Assembly (NCBI GenBank): GCA_946699065.1
Contig: CAMPDV010000039.1
Location: 744,001-808,000, forward strand
Origin: Loxodes magnus
Lineage: Eukaryota; Ciliophora; Karyorelictea; Loxodida; Loxodidae
Length of the DNA stretch: 64,000 nt
Direction of reading: 5' to 3'
Both the position numbers and the translations under genes were made by a program. The first letter of the stretch is position 1; each line of letters begins with the position of its first letter. Shown here in pieces: positions 16,206 through 40,070 of this stretch. A model generated the notes under the pieces. That model worked only from the letters and a program-made list of their open reading frames with translations. It searched no databases and was not told where the DNA came from.

Positions 16206-17160
16206 ATGAAGAGAAACAAAATTATTGAGGAGAAGACTTAATGTAGCTAATAAATGCCTACTAAAATAATAAAAACTAGAGGGTTTTGAAGATTATAAAG
16301 ATCAAGATCAAATATTGATGCAGAATGTCTATTTACTAAATTAATCCTTTACTCATGACAGCTATTCTAATAACCTCAACTATAACAAAATTTTCAATTT
16401 ACATATTTCCTTTTAGATCAAGAATGAATTCAATTATCTTGTTATAAATAAATTTGCACTTGGAAAATCCACTAGAAGTTATTGACTTTTGTTGAAAGAA
16501 AAAAAGTTAGATATGCTTATTCAGACGCTAAGTAAAAAAAGTATTAATAAGAGTAATAGTAGATATGAAGAACTTATTAACATAAACAAATTAATTTTAG
16601 ATGATGCATATCGAATTAAATCAACCTTATAAAAAAGAAAGAACTGGTTGTACCTCTGCAATTAAACTGAAGTAAAACAAGTGGAATTAGCAATGAATCT
16701 TAGAGAATGCTAATTAGAGCAAGAGCAGAAACTTATATTTTCAAAGCTTATGTAGCAAACATTAATAAAGAACATATATGTGAAAGTATTAATAAGATTT
16801 AGATGATCTTAATATTCTCAAAGTAAAATAATTAAGATATTTAGCGTTTCAGTAATAAATGCAACTAGAAGTAATAAAAGGATTATAACTATTATAGGAG
16901 TTTATATATTCAAATAAAATCAAGTTAGTTGTCTCAAAATTTAGAAATTAAAAAACTAATTATCGTATTAAAAAAGCCTATTGAGATATATAATTTTGGC
17001 TATGATATCATATATTCCAATTCTAAAAGTGTATTCTGAGTAAAATCCTCTAAATATTAATTCCTTATATAAGTTCTCTAAAAAGGACTAAAGGTTATAT
17101 AATTATAGGTATAATTATAACAATAAACTATAAGGTTACTTAAACAATTACAATTTTTAC
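16206..17160 (+). CDS. hypothetical protein, end uncertain
   Basis: The frame starting MKRETKLLRRRLNVANKC continues with a protein-like, charged reading: EGFEDYKDQDQILMQNVYLL, KEKKLDMLIQTLSKKS, RYEELININKLILDDAYRIK and NLRECQLEQEQKLIFSKLMQ. It has few hydrophobic runs until about 16850. After that, two frames look equally good, so the 3' end or a frameshift cannot be placed. It faces K2 tail to tail and begins where the kinase relic ends. No domain is recognised. Confidence 0.45.
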
Positions 17161-17399
17161 ATTTATATTCATCATAAAAAATCATTATGAATGATGAAAT
17201 TTTAATTAAAAATTTATCTTTAATTTAAATAGTTTTTCAATTTTTTTAAAGAGAAATAACTTAAAATCTTGGTGTTTTAAAACCTTTAATGTTTTAATTA
17301 GAATAAATAACTTAAACAGACATATTTAGAAAGATTTTAGCTTAAATATAAAAGGAATAATTATGCTTTACATTTAAATTTAATAAATAAGTCTAATTG

Positions 17400-22725
<5,326 letters not shown>

Positions 22726-23170
22726 TTTATTTATGTATAGCAAGTATAATAACTATTAATATAAACTTACATAAGTATTCACTTTAGTCAACTATTCTTT
22801 TAAATATTCTACTTTAAAGTCTAACAATTAAATTTCACGCATTTCAATTAATATTCTACCTTCTTAATTAGCATCCTTAGCGTTAGTTTGAAAGTAAAGC
22901 TTTACTTTATTTAATTTCTAGAAATTTAAACAGTGTTGCTTATTTAAATCAGAATGATTTAGAGTTGATGGTTAATATATCATAAGTTGTAGAAGGCTTA
23001 GAAAGCTTGTATTTAATATTTACTATCTCCTTAGGAAAAATTAAACAACCTTAATATTTAAAGCTTAACTTAATCTAAATTATTCCTAAGATTGATGCTT
23101 AGTTAGATATATATATTCCCTAGTTAGACAATTTAATTTAATAATTAAAGGATAAAATTGAGAATTTGCT
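22726..23170. other. divergent 5' region between K2 and the 23.2 kb gene
   Basis: About 490 bp separates two ATGs on opposite strands, so this should hold both promoters. It is AT-rich and I recognise no specific site. The corresponding region 5' of K3 (33177-33810) is longer and not similar, although the flanking genes are. Confidence 0.4.
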
Positions 23171-23698
23171 AGTTTAAGAACTAAGAAGATTATTTTATAA
23201 TTTAATTTACATCAAAATGGAGAGTTAGAGGTATATTAAGTGCCTTTAGAAATTATTATAAAGCTTTAAAATAAATAAGATAACTGTGACTAACATCTTT
23301 CACTTAGTTAATTTTGGTTTAATGTAAATTAGTAAAACTTAATAGAGTTTAAAAAGTTACTAAAGGCTGATAGAGTAATTATAGTATCTGCATGATAAAC
23401 TTGTCATCTTTGCAAAATAGAAGACAACAATTCCTTAAATTCCTTTTCATCATTTCTAAGGCTAAGAATACTAAAGATCCATTATACTAAGAATTTTCTT
23501 AAACTACTGAAATGTAGGAGTTTCTATAGAAAGATTCTTACATGAAAAATGAGAATAGCAAGGAATTTTTAAAGAAGAAATTTAAGATTCAGAATAATAA
23601 TAGAAATAGCTCTCTTATATTTAATAGATATGTTTGAATCCAAGTTAATCATCAAATACTATTAAGAAATCATTGCTTAGTTACTGTTTCTATTGCAT
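23171..23698 (+). repeat. duplicated 528-bp block, copy 1
   Basis: Nearly identical to 33811-34337, with only a handful of substitutions and one extra T. It covers the 5' end of a plus-strand gene divergent from K2. Similarity starts and stops abruptly at both ends. Confidence 0.9.
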
Positions 23699-25620
23699 CT
23701 AACTAAGTGGAAAGCAAAAAATAAAATAAAATTTATTATTTCAAAGTTAGAAAATAAAGAGAGCAAAAATGCTTAATTTAAAACCTTATACTTTAAAAAA
23801 TGTTTGAAAGTTTTGCTATACTTTCTAGAGTTAAGCAAAATTCTGACAAACTCTAAAATTCTTTAAAAAGTTGATTTAATTCTACAGTTGAAGATTTTTT
23901 TAATGATATTTAATATATTTTAATTTAATTAGCAGGTTATTTGCACAATAGCAAGAGCCATCTAAACATTTTCTTGGATGTCTCTAAGTAAAATTTCTTT
24001 GTTTCATTAATTTATTATTTAATAGCATTTGTGACCATTTAGTTTTGAAGTTAATGCTTTTCTTCTAAAATTAGATCTATAATAAGCATAGTTCTTTTTA
24101 CAGGTATTATTAGTTGCTTAAAAATCAAATTTTTCAATTAATTAATTTTTAGTTTATAACCACTTGAAGTTTTTTTCTATAGAGTAAGCCTTATTGACTG
24201 CAATTACCTCTAAATATACGTTTCCATTAATTTTCTATTATTCTTTGTTCTTTTTATTTAAACTGGTAGCAGCTTCTTAATTTATATCCTGTTCTCTTGC
24301 AATACGTGTGTATCATTGTCCTCCGATAGGAATCTCTTATAATGGTGATTATTGTTCTATACCCATTAATAATAACAATAGCTTCAATTATAAAATAAGA
24401 AGCTTATAGAAGGAATCATAAGCTTAAAGGACTAATTTAAGAATCTTTAGTTTTCTTCTTTTTAATTGTAATACAGAATTAGTAGTATGGGCTAAAGGTT
24501 ATTTATTAGCTTTAAAAATAAGCAGGTATGTATATTATATGATTCTAATCCTTTTCGAAAATCAATTTTGCAATGCTTAAATAAAAATAAAATCTAGAAA
24601 ATAAGGCTGAAGCAAGGAAATTATCTATTAGAAGAGGGATGAATTCTAGTAATTGATGTACTAAAAGTAAAAGAAAAGGGTATATAATAAAGTTGCCTTA
24701 AAGAATGTATTATAATTATAATTGTAAGAAAATAAGATAAATTGAATAAAGATACAAACCAAAATTTTATTTGAGCAATAAAATAAAAGTATATTGCTTA
24801 GTAATTGATTCTAGTTCCTCATTTTATGAAAATTATAAAACGAGACTGACAGAAAAAGGGATAAATTGATGATTTATTCTTTTTATTTAGAAATTTAGAA
24901 ACTTTGCAAATCATTTTTCTCATATAAGTTAAATTTGATAGAATATAGTCATAGTAACGTTAAAATAAATTCACTGATTTTATACATTAGTTGGACTCAA
25001 AAAGATGAAAAAGCCTATTAATAGAAACAATGTAAAATATCTTCTTATAAAAGAGTTGTAAATATGAGAAAAAGTACTAAATTTACAAAACTTGTAGCTT
25101 TCTTTATCATACAGGACGTCCGTTGAATATGAAGGATAAATTGTTATTTGGCAAAAATTCTACTAATAAGCATATAGGAGAAAAGTCTTAGAAGTATCTC
25201 ATTGATAACTAAATATTCTTGAACTAAGGTTCTGAAGTTAATAAAAATGAGAATTTAAGTTAAAGATTGCTAATTCTTTTGATTCTAGAAAACTGATCCA
25301 AGTCATTGAAATATTTAAACTCTAAAAAGACTATAAAAAATCGGATTCAAAAGTTAAGAAAGCACATTAATATAAAGATTAAAGGATAATTCATCATTCT
25401 TAAGCAAGGAATAGAGGATTAACTTTGCTAAGAAGGAAATTAATTATTTTATAAAGATAATAAAACTTTTAAACGAAGGGCAAAAGAGTATTAGTGGACT
25501 AAAAGAAGAAAAAATCCAAGTAACTTATGGGAGAGGAATAAAGTTAGTAATAAAATAACAAATAAAAAAGTGGTTTTGGCACTCCTTCTTGTAATTTTCT
25601 TAAAGTAATAAATTAACAAT
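23217..25620 (+). pseudogene. membrane-protein-like gene divergent from K2, probably frameshifted
   Basis: The 5' 480 bp duplicates the gene at 33857 (start MESQRYIKCLQKLLQSFKIN). However, one extra T in TTCCTTTTCATC (about 23508) shifts the frame just before the shared SKAKNTKDPLYQEFSQTTEM. After the duplicated block ends, the sequence is unrelated to the other copy. It reads as protein in a second frame (EDFFNDIQYILIQLAGYL) and then, from about 23978, in a third with several hydrophobic segments and charged parts (KEIIYQKRDEFQQLMYQKQK). The repeated frame changes suggest a decayed gene or undetected introns. No domain is recognised, and the 3' limit is approximate. Confidence 0.45.
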
Positions 25621-25767
25621 ATTTTAAAAATAAATACCTTTTTATAATTAAGCTAACTATAACGAAAATATTAAATCTTAATATATAATCTATCAAATTT
25701 TTTATAATTAAATCATAATTAATAATTACTAAATTTAGTAATAGTAAGCTATTATTTTATTTATTAA

Positions 25768-27063
25768 TTAAATAAATAGTTTAAAATGCTTATAGACTTC
25801 ACTATCTATTTTGTTTTATCCTATTAATATATTAAATTATTTCTTTATCTAAAGCATAGAAGTTATTAGTCTAAGTCTCATTAAAATTATCATATCATAA
25901 ATAAATTATCATAAGAGCGACTTCAGAAATATGTTGCGCAAATTTAATTAGAAAGTATCTTTAATATATAATCAACCTAAAATTCTGGCAAAGTAATAGA
26001 TATTTAGGTAGAAATAGTCCCTTCATTTTAGAGAGTAGCTTTTGGAGATTTCTTCTACTTGTATTATCTTCAGTCTATTGTTCTTACTTAACCTTAGTCA
26101 TCTTGCTTTTAATTATAAGATTTGGAAAATTTTATTTTTAGTATATTTTTATTAATTTCCTTCTTCGTCTGAGGGAAAGTTTACAAAGAGGATTAAAAGG
26201 CTTTTTTTTGCTTTATACAATCTATAAGCATATAATTTAAGTTGAAAATCGGGAAATGAGTAGAATATTCACTTTAAGATGTTTTTGCCTTTTAATCTTT
26301 ACACATGAAATACCATTCTATGCAACAAAATAAGTGTCTCAACTTCTATAATTAAATTTGCTAAAAGAAAGCGAAGATTAAAGATCTTTTCTAAAACTTT
26401 ATCATTTAGTGATCTTTTTAAAGAAATTAATTATTTCTTCTTTAATATTAAGAAGCTAAATAATACTCAAGATTTAATACCCCTAATTTTGCAGCTAGTT
26501 ATAAACAATCATAATAAATCTTCTTAATGTATCTTAAATATTATAAGTTTTATTAGTGATCAAGCATTCTTTATAATAGTGTTAAGTTGCTAAGTTTTTC
26601 ATAGTAGTAAGTTATTAAAATGAAATATGCTTTAAGTATCTTCATAGATTATATCTTTCTCCTCTTTTTAAAACTAAAGGTGCTTGCATTGATTAATTAA
26701 CATAACTAAATATTCTTTTACAGCTGCAAATTGCTTGATATTTAGTTTTTTATCCATTTGATAGGAGTAAAATTAAAGAATAGCATGACTGACTTAAATT
26801 ATTTTTAGAAAGCTTTAAACTTCTCTATTATCCATCTTGCAGATATCTCCTTAATTTTTAACTTATTGATCTCTTTTTAACTAAATTTTCTTGTGTTAGA
26901 AGAATAGTAAAATTCAGGTTTTTAGTATATTTATCTGGTATTTATAAAATATTACTCTCAAACTATGCTGAAGACTTTTCTTAAAACTTTGAGTAAACTA
27001 AAGGCTTTTAAGTTAGTTTTATTTTAATAAAGAATTGAATATGAAATAATTTCTTAAATCCAT
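25768..27063 (-). CDS. hypothetical protein 3' of K3 (companion-gene family)
   Basis: The frame starting MDLRNYFIFNSLLKQ gives 431 residues to a TAA after VYKHFKLFI. The middle part is conserved with the gene after K5 in the same frame: MDKKLN then INQCKHLQFQKEEKDI here, MDKK then VNHWKYLQFKQEEKDI there. A second conserved stretch is IFKIHQEDLLWLF against IFKMQQGDLAGWLF. That frame conservation is the main support. Hydrophobic segments suggest membrane association. Sequence upstream (27110, IQDHNLVKIQRRKQ) is also conserved with the K5 flank but in another frame, so the true start or an extra exon may lie further 5'. Parts of 26500-25900 read well in a second frame, so a frameshift is possible. 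Confidence 0.5.
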
Positions 27064-27129
27064 TGCTTTCTTCTTTAAATTTTAACAAGATTATGATCTT
27101 AGATTTTAGATTTTAAAATGCTTAATATA

Positions 27130-27400
27130 GTTAAGTATGATACCGAAAGAGAATTGTTCAAGGATTCAAACTCTTAGTTATTATTTTCGTTATCTGCGCC
27201 CTTTGGATTGTTTCGCGTGGTGATGTGATTATTTAATCTTTCCGAGAAGATTAGGCTTCGATTAGGACAATTGGAATTTAATCTTTAGCAATATCTGAAT
27301 TGGATTGCAGAGCCGATGGTGGCTTGGCATTGGCTAAATACTAGGTTGATAAAATAAAATTTCAAACAAAGCTTTCGTGAGGATACTGTGATTTATATTT
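27130..27400. other. GC-richer island, possible non-coding RNA
   Basis: This stretch has more G and C than its surroundings. It contains the hairpin AATCTT-TCCGAG-AAGATT, and GAGAAGATTAG matches the ACAGAGA-AGATTAG core of U6 snRNA over 11 nt. The rest of U6 (AGC triad, stem-loop) is not seen. A minus-strand frame also reads through it (RSLIFSERLNNHITTRNNPK), so it may instead be coding. Flanking 27400-27850 has a minus-strand coding-like frame (EISDFNPHELENSGEEK). Confidence 0.25.
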
Positions 27401-27856
27401 AATGACTTTTGGAAATCCAAAATCCTGAGTTTTATAGCATCCATAAATTCATATTAAGTTGAATAATGAAAAAGCATATTTAATATAATTAATTATTAAT
27501 ATAGCTCGCCTTTCGACTTAAAAGCTAAAGTTTATTTTTAGTATGCTAATTTGTGCTCCAGTCTTGCTTTTTTGCATTTAATCTATAGTTATTTGATATT
27601 TTATCTCTTTTATTCGAAATTTTTTCTTCTCCCGAATTTTCCAGTTCGTGAGGGTTAAAATCCGATATCTCCCCATTTCCATTCCTAGAAGTTAATATTT
27701 TGCTAGTCGTTACTTCTTATTCTTTTTTTCTTGGATTTTTTATCACAAATATATAATACTGCTAGCTTATTTGAGTTTAATAAGGTTAGAACTTTTATTT
27801 AAAATACTTTGATTTAATAAATTTAATTTAAATTTTAGTAATCAAATTATAAAAAT

Positions 27857-33176
<5,320 letters not shown>

Positions 33177-33810
33177 TTTTATTAAAGCCAAATAAAATAG
33201 CACTAATTTAAATTTCATACGTTTTTCCACGTCAATTAATAATTATTTTTTAATATACCTCATTTAAAGTTTAATATTGGGCTTTTTTATATTTTCAATA
33301 GCTGCTTTTTCCCTATAATTAGCATTCTAAGATTCTTAGAATGAGTATTGTTAGTTTAAATTAATGACAAAGCGTAAACGATTTAAAATATCTCTAGACT
33401 TAGAAAATTTTAAAGTTTGTGTTAATTCTAATTATTTTCTAGTCTTAAAATCTGAGCAATCTTAATATTTTAAACTCATATTAATAACTAAATTTCGCTT
33501 AACTTAGAAAAAAATAACGCCTAAGATTAAAGCTTGGTTTGATTTATCATTTCAGAAGTTAGAAAAATAATTTTAAGGCACTAAAAGAAGAAAAAGATAT
33601 AGCTTTAATATTTAAAATTTTAATACTTTAAGTAATTTATTTATTAGTTGAAATAATCTTAGATTCATATGTACTAATGTAGCAATGTTGCTAGTTGAGC
33701 ATATATGGAAATTATTAAATAGAAGTTTATATCTTGACTAGAATAAATTTAAGAGAGTGAATAAGTTATTTTTCTTCGTTTCAGATTCCTTTATTGATTT
33801 GAAGATATAA
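33177..33810. other. divergent 5' region between K3 and the 33.9 kb gene
   Basis: Between two divergent ATGs, so promoters are expected here. It is AT-rich with no motif that I can name. It is not alignable with the equivalent region 5' of K2. Confidence 0.4.
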
Positions 33811-34337
33811 AGTTTAAGAACTAAGAAGATTATTTTATAATTTAATTTACATCAAAATGGAGAGTTAGAGGTATATTAAGTGCCTATAGAAATTATTATA
33901 AAGCTTTAAAATAAATAAGATAACTGTGACTAACATCTTTCACTTAGTTAATTTTGGTTTAATGTAAATTAGTAAAACTTAATAGAGTTTAAAAAGTTAC
34001 TAAAGGCTGATAGAGTAATTATAATATCTGCATGATAAACTTGTCATCTTTGCAAAATAGAAGACAACAATTTCTTAAATTCCTTTCATCATTTCTAAGG
34101 CTAAGAATACTAAAGATCCATTATACTAAGAATTTTCTTAGACTACTGAAATGTAGGAGTTTCTATAGAAAGATTCTTACATGAAAAATGAGAATAGCAA
34201 GGAATTTTTAAAGAGGAAATTTAAGATTCAGAATAATAATAGAAATAACTCTCTTATATTTAATAGATATGTTTGAATCCAAGTTAATCATCAAATACTA
34301 TTAAGAAATCATTGCTTAGTTACTGTTTCTATTGCAT
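33811..34337 (+). repeat. duplicated 527-bp block, copy 2
   Basis: Near-identical partner of 23171-23698. It lacks the extra T, so the reading frame here is continuous through the block and beyond it. Confidence 0.9.
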
Positions 34338-35668
34338 AAACATTAAATCTTTAACAAAATAGTTATTGTGCCTATAACTAGGGCTTTTTTCTATAGCTTG
34401 GATAGATTTTAAGCGTTTACCTCATCTATGATAATTATAGTAAATAGAAGCCAAATAATCTAATTACTTGAGCATGTTCTTTATTGCAAGCAATTTACAA
34501 ACATTAATAGAAATATAGAACTCAGCAAAGACTGAATTATTTAATGTATATGATAAAATAAGCAAAATGGTATCTCTTAGAAAGCATATTACATAAAATA
34601 TAATAACTCATTAAAATTTGCAGGCTAAATTAAAGAATCTATCTTATATTATTTGATAATCAAGACGAATTACTAAAAAGAAATGAAAAGATTGTCTATA
34701 AGGATAATTAATAAGGTAATCTTCAATTGCAAAGCTACCTGAACGATATTCTCATTCATCATCATTATGTAAATTAAAATCAAAGAAATAGCTATTGGAA
34801 TTAAGCTAAATACATCAAAGTTACTCTTCATTTATTCAATCAAATTTTTTCTTTTCATTTGAACTAAAGAAGTATAAAATAATTATTAGACTATTAATAA
34901 ATGCAGAGAAGCATTAAAACTAATTTAAAAACTCTTACAGTGGTAAATATCTTTGTATAGGTTTTCTTCTTAATACTTAAACTTAGAAATATAATTTCTT
35001 AATAACTTAAATAGTTAAAATATTTACTATAAATAGAATTAAGCATAACTAGGCATTTTATTTCAAATCATATGCAAAATATAGAGACTTGAAGTATGAA
35101 AAGAAGGTTGCTTTATAAATAACAAAGTAGAAATATATTAGCAGAAGATAAAACTTCGATAAGTATCTAAGAGCTATTAAAGTATAATTATAGCTCTATA
35201 TTTCCTAATAAAGATACTAAGTAGAAATTATTATCTTAATATACTTTAGTTTGCTATCCTTTAATTCAAATAGCGCCTAAAAAAGAAAAGAGACATTAAA
35301 ATGATTCTCTATTTTTATGATAATTTATTTAATTAAAGGAATTAAGTTTATATCTAAGGAACTTGAGACATAGTATCTATAATAGACTACAAAATACTTT
35401 ATGTAGTAGGAAGATTGACTATTTAATTAATAGTTATAAGCTATTTCAAACAAAGTAGATGAAGATAAAAATAATAAGAGTATTAAGAAACGTAGATAAC
35501 TTAAATAAGCCATTATAATAAGAACTCAAAATAGGAATAAACGTATCTAATATAAATAAGAGATATAAAATAAGCCTAACTAGAATAATTCATTAGCTCT
35601 TTTGCTCCTTAAATTTGAATTAAGAGTATAAAAAATTTAAAAATTAGCTATAAGTGCATTAGCATTGA
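33857..35668 (+). CDS. hypothetical protein divergent from K3
   Basis: One continuous frame of 603 codons starts MESQRYIKCLQKLLQSFKIN. It runs unchanged through the duplicated block (PLYQEFSQTTEMQEFLQKDS) and on into sequence absent from copy 1 (LILFDNQDELLKRNEKIVYK, NILAEDKTSISIQELLKY, LIQIAPKKEKRHQNDSLFLW). One clear hydrophobic segment (TVVNIFVQVFFLILKL) lies in the middle. The stop chosen is TGA at 35666, but this is uncertain because in-frame TGA is often Trp. Comparison with the frameshifted copy at 23.2 kb suggests this is the intact member. No known domain is recognised. Confidence 0.55.
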
Positions 35669-36039
35669 TTTTAAATTTAATAAATTAGTTTTGATAAATA
35701 TTTTGTTGGTTAATTATGGAATATATTATTTAATTATGTGGTAGAGTTATAAGGAGTTTGAATATGATTATTTGGAGATACTTATGATAGACTTGAAGAT
35801 TATCTAATTGATATTTAATTACTATTTATTGTCTCCTTTTTATTAATTATAGAAAAGCTAAATAAATTTAAATTTATTAGTTTATAGTAATTAATAGCAA
35901 GTTTTATAATGGTTCTCTTATGTAAAATCCTGTTTACTATTTAATTAATTATTAAATTATTAAACTTTAAAGCTTCTAGAGATAATAGATACTATAACTT
36001 AAAGCTATATACCTTTGATGCTTATAAATTTATTCTACC
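35669..36039. other. AT-rich spacer
   Basis: The preceding frame stays open here and reads as hydrophobic, but I see no support for coding or for any other feature. Confidence 0.3.
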
Positions 36040-36610
36040 TAGCATACGATCTCTTAATTAATCATGAGCAATTCTTCAAATTTTAGTTTTAAGATCTTTA
36101 TAATTATATCTGCGCTTCTAGATCAAGCAACTCTTTTACTTAGAACCTTATAATAATATTTCTTGTGAATGAAATTTAAATTATGATAAAAATAATTAAC
36201 AATCCAGTATCTGCTAATAGGATAATCAATAATTTGAAGTTAAAAAATAATATACAGGAACCCTCTGCAAATATAACAGTTCCTGTATTTCTAATAGATG
36301 CAAAAATTTTAGATGCTGAGAATAGAAAGAAAATTAGTCTTTTACAAAGGAAACAGATTTATGTGTAGTAGGCTTAGTATGGATCGATAAAATTTGCTAA
36401 AAATAAATAAAACCAGGAGAAAATAGGAAATGTACAAAAGATACTGATTGTACTAATAATGGAGTTTGTGCTGGAAGTAAATGCAATAGAATGTTTTATT
36501 TAAAAATTGGAGAAATTATAGATGCACCATGTGATTTAGATACAAAGCTATAATAAGCTTGTGAGTCTTTAACTTGTGAACCTTTAACGCTATAGAACAT
36601 TTAAATTTGG
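36040..36610 (+). pseudogene. truncated kinase ectodomain fragment
   Basis: About 570 bp is clearly homologous to K5 at 56240-56800, from the segment with CATGAGCAATGCTTC through the Cys modules to the CCTTTAAC block. Several Cys codons are lost and small indels break the frame, for example within the CISNKCKNFRCW equivalent. Similarity stops on both sides, with no kinase or membrane part. It is a recent enough copy to align easily but is non-functional. Confidence 0.8.
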
Positions 36611-36779
36611 ATAGAATATCTATAATCTAGTGAGTTTATTTATAAAAAACTTGTGAAATGCTTGTTCCTTAAATATAATTTAAAATAAATCTATTTAAAA
36701 CATTTATTATTCTTTATTTATATTTTATGATATAACCTGATTAAAATAATTTTTATAACTTCTTTCTTTTAATTGTTTA

Positions 36780-37830
36780 CTTTTAATTTATTTAGCTCTT
36801 TTATTTTCTCTTTTTTGTATTCTAAGAACTTTTAGTGATAAAATTTAAATTTCTCATCTAATTAACTTATTTAGTTGCTTATACTCTTTTATTTCTTTTT
36901 TTTCTTCATAAAGCTATTACTAGAATTTCCACAAACTTAAGAAATTTTTTTTTTATTTTGTGCTTTCTTCAAGCAATTATTTAGTCAAAGCATAGGAGTA
37001 AGCCAAAATCTTTATTTTTTTATCCTTTATTTTCTTGTAATAGGTTCAGTGATTTCTATAGAGATTTATTTTTATGTTTTTTTCCTAGATTTAAATCTTT
37101 AACTTTTCCTTAACTTTCTTGTCTCTTGAATTAGCATTCGCTTTTTACTTATTCTAAGAGTAAAGTTTGTATACTGTAATGCTCTTGAAGGATTATATAA
37201 AAATGATACTGATTTTTTCGTATATTTTTAAATAGCTAATCTCTTCACTTGTTGCTTACTCAGTGAGACCTCTTAGTGAACAACGATATTTAATAATCGA
37301 TTTCTGCAATTAAGATAGGTATTTGTAATATATGTATACTTCAAATGTTTGATTTCAATATCCTTCCAAAATTGGATATTTGTTTAGACGCTTCCTCTTC
37401 TAGATCTTTTTTATCTTAATAAACATCCCTAAATTTTATTTTTCTTCTTGAATTTTATTTTTTTTCTTAATTTTAACTTATTATAGCTGCAATTTTTCTT
37501 TTTATATCCAAACTTTTCCTTAAATATAATTTTCTAGTTTCTTAAATTAAATTAAAAGGAATATAATTTCATTTGGTATAGCTAGCATTTTCATATCTTT
37601 ATATTCAGGATCTTTCGATCTAAAATCTTTTTTGGCTTAAATTTTAGCAATTTTCTAGTAAAAAGCTATTCTTTATGCATAAATTCGTTTAGAGAAAGCA
37701 AAATAATTCCTTTAGATTATTCTTCGTGGTTGAGATTTCAATCGATAGCAAACTATTTAACTTACTAAATTGAAAAGTAGAGAACACAACAATGTACTAT
37801 TATTCTAGCGATATATCTTTAAATTTAAAA
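36780..37830 (-). CDS. hypothetical coiled-coil-like protein
   Basis: A minus-strand frame reads as a strongly charged protein across about 1 kb: RSKDPEYKDMKMLAIPNEII, CSLRGLTEQATSEEISYLKI, KANANSRDKKVKEKLKIQIQ and LLEESTKQKKNFLSLWKFQQ, then QLYEEKKEIKEYKQLNKL. The Glu/Lys content and heptad-like spacing suggest coiled coil. Start and stop could not be fixed, and no ATG is visible at the 5' end of the open stretch. A second minus-strand frame is also plausible in the 5' half. Confidence 0.45.
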
Positions 37831-39479
37831 TGTAAAAGTTATTTTATATTAATGATTGACTCTCGGATTATTAAAAGGAATAATAACACATAGTAAGTTA
37901 CTCTAATAAAAAGTAAAAAGAAAGGAATATTATAGAAATATTTTAGCTATTAAACACTTACTATTATAAAGATATTTATTAAACATAGCATACTTCAGTT
38001 TAGGCTTTAGTGTCCTTAGATTCTTTCTAACTCAAAATAATACTCATCTTCCCTTTATTATGGATAAAATTTTGATTATTAAAGCTTTTTAAGCTAGACA
38101 CTGATGCTTTTCTGCAATAAAATTTAACTCCAAACTCTTTTAAAACTATTACTGTAGAAAATAATTATTCAGGAAATTTATCATTGTCAAATTTGTTGAT
38201 GTGAAGATAGATTGTCAAGTCTTAGAGTAAACATTTGTCAGAAAAAAGATTGTTAGATAGATTATTTTGGTACTAATTAAACTTATTAATATGAATATCA
38301 AAGGTTTAAAGATTAAAATACAGATTCATTCTAAACTTATAAGGGTCAGAATGATATCAAAAAGGCTTAGATCTAAAATTATTTATTCATAACTTAATTA
38401 ATAAATTTATTGGTATAAATAGAACTCTGTTTGCTAACTCTTAGTTTTTTAATTTTGGTATCATTTGTTTGAAATGTAATAAATAAAAAACTTTCGAACG
38501 AAAAAGAATGAAATAATTATAAAAAATTAAATTAATAAAAGTTCTATTTTCATTTTATAGATGCAGATAGAATTAGCAGAGACTAAAATTAAAATAAGAT
38601 AAGATATATTCAATTATTAATCTCAACATAGTTTATTTTGCAGCCTAAATCAAATTTATATCTCTATCTCAAATTAGAAAAAGAAAGTAGGTGATCGATT
38701 GCGCTAATAAGATTGAAATATCTATTTTATATTTTTTAAAACTAAAATAATAATTGAAATTTTATCTTTTGCTGGAGTCTTTCTAGGCTTTTATTTATAA
38801 AAATATCTTATTTTCTTACAACAATAAAGAACTTCTAGTAATTTCTTTTTAGATTGCTAGTAGAAAAATTAGATTTAAAATCTTTAGAGAAGAACAAACT
38901 AACACTTATAGACTAAATAGAGTAATTAATATTTTAAATAGCATTCTATTTTTAATTAACTCCAAATTATCAAAATTAAATTTTAAGTGAATAAAAGTAT
39001 GATGAATGATTTATTATTAACAAGAGTTTTTTCCTTGCTTTTCTGCCTTTTTATTTAATTAATATCAGGCTTTTATTTTGTTCTTTTACGAGCAAATTTA
39101 GAAATTTTTTAAATAGATAAAGAAAACATTTTAAATATTATTTAGCTTAATTATAAAAGCTACATCTCAACTTTAATTATTATTAAAGATGTGAATATCA
39201 TTCAGTTCCTTTACTATCAAAGACTACTTTATTAATAGTCCTTATAGAACAGCCTTTTATTTCTTTTTATTAATGTATCTTGATTATCTAAAATACTAAT
39301 TGATTATTTTCTAATTTGGTCTTGACACCTTTATGAGCTTTTATATTTAGATTGTGTTCTTTTCGAAAAAAAGTTGTTTTGTATAATTATAATCAAATAA
39401 TGAATTTAATTTATTCATAGCTGATTTCTTAATATTGTTTGAATATTAAAAGCGAAAAGATAGTTATCGTTAATAAAAT
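37831..39479. other. AT-rich stretch, unresolved
   Basis: I could not identify a gene, RNA or repeat that I can support. Frames are open throughout because of the code. Confidence 0.3.
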
Positions 39480-40070
39480 AATTAAACATAACAGTAATGA
39501 TCTTCAATAAGGCATATCAAACTCTATTAAATAGAATCTAAGTTATAGAGCAAATAGACAATATTGTAATATGCTTGATGCATATGGATAGAGTTATTTC
39601 ATGAATCACATTTTATGTATTTTCTATTTAATAAATAAATCTTAACACTTCTTTATAAATCAAGAGTTCTGTATAGATACTTTAAATTATAATAGCTGGC
39701 TTATTAATCATATATTCATTTGATTTATTACCAGTCTAGCCTTTATTAAATTAAATTTAGATTGATGATAATTTGATTGAAAGTTAATGAAAATTTAATT
39801 TAATAGTTGGATGCTTAAAAATTTATTAAATGTCTGAGACTGAATTAAGTTTGAAAAATAGTTTTAAAGTTTTGAAAAAAGGCAATAAATTCGAAGTTAA
39901 CAAATGGATAAAAGCGAATCGCAATAATCAAAAGAATCATTGAAATTCTACCTAGAGATATGCAAGATCATGTTGAGATAACTCTTGTTATTGTGAAAAT
40001 AGCCTGCTGCTTATTTAAATTCAAATTAAAATATTATAAAAACTATTTAATCTTAGGAATTAATTAACTT
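39480..40070 (+). other. coding-like stretch
   Basis: A plus-strand frame contains a protein-like segment near its 3' end (KRIAIIKRIIEILPRDMQDH, then VEITLVIVKIACCLFKFKL). It has charged and hydrophobic parts but no recognisable family or boundaries. Confidence 0.3.

Noticed and set aside
27130-27400. U6 snRNA gene
   Set aside because: Only an 11-nt match. The AGC triad and internal stem-loop of U6 are not present.
36183-36368. Plus-strand open frame starting MIKIINNPVSANRI
   Set aside because: It lies in the wrong frame of a kinase ectodomain fragment and is not an independent gene.
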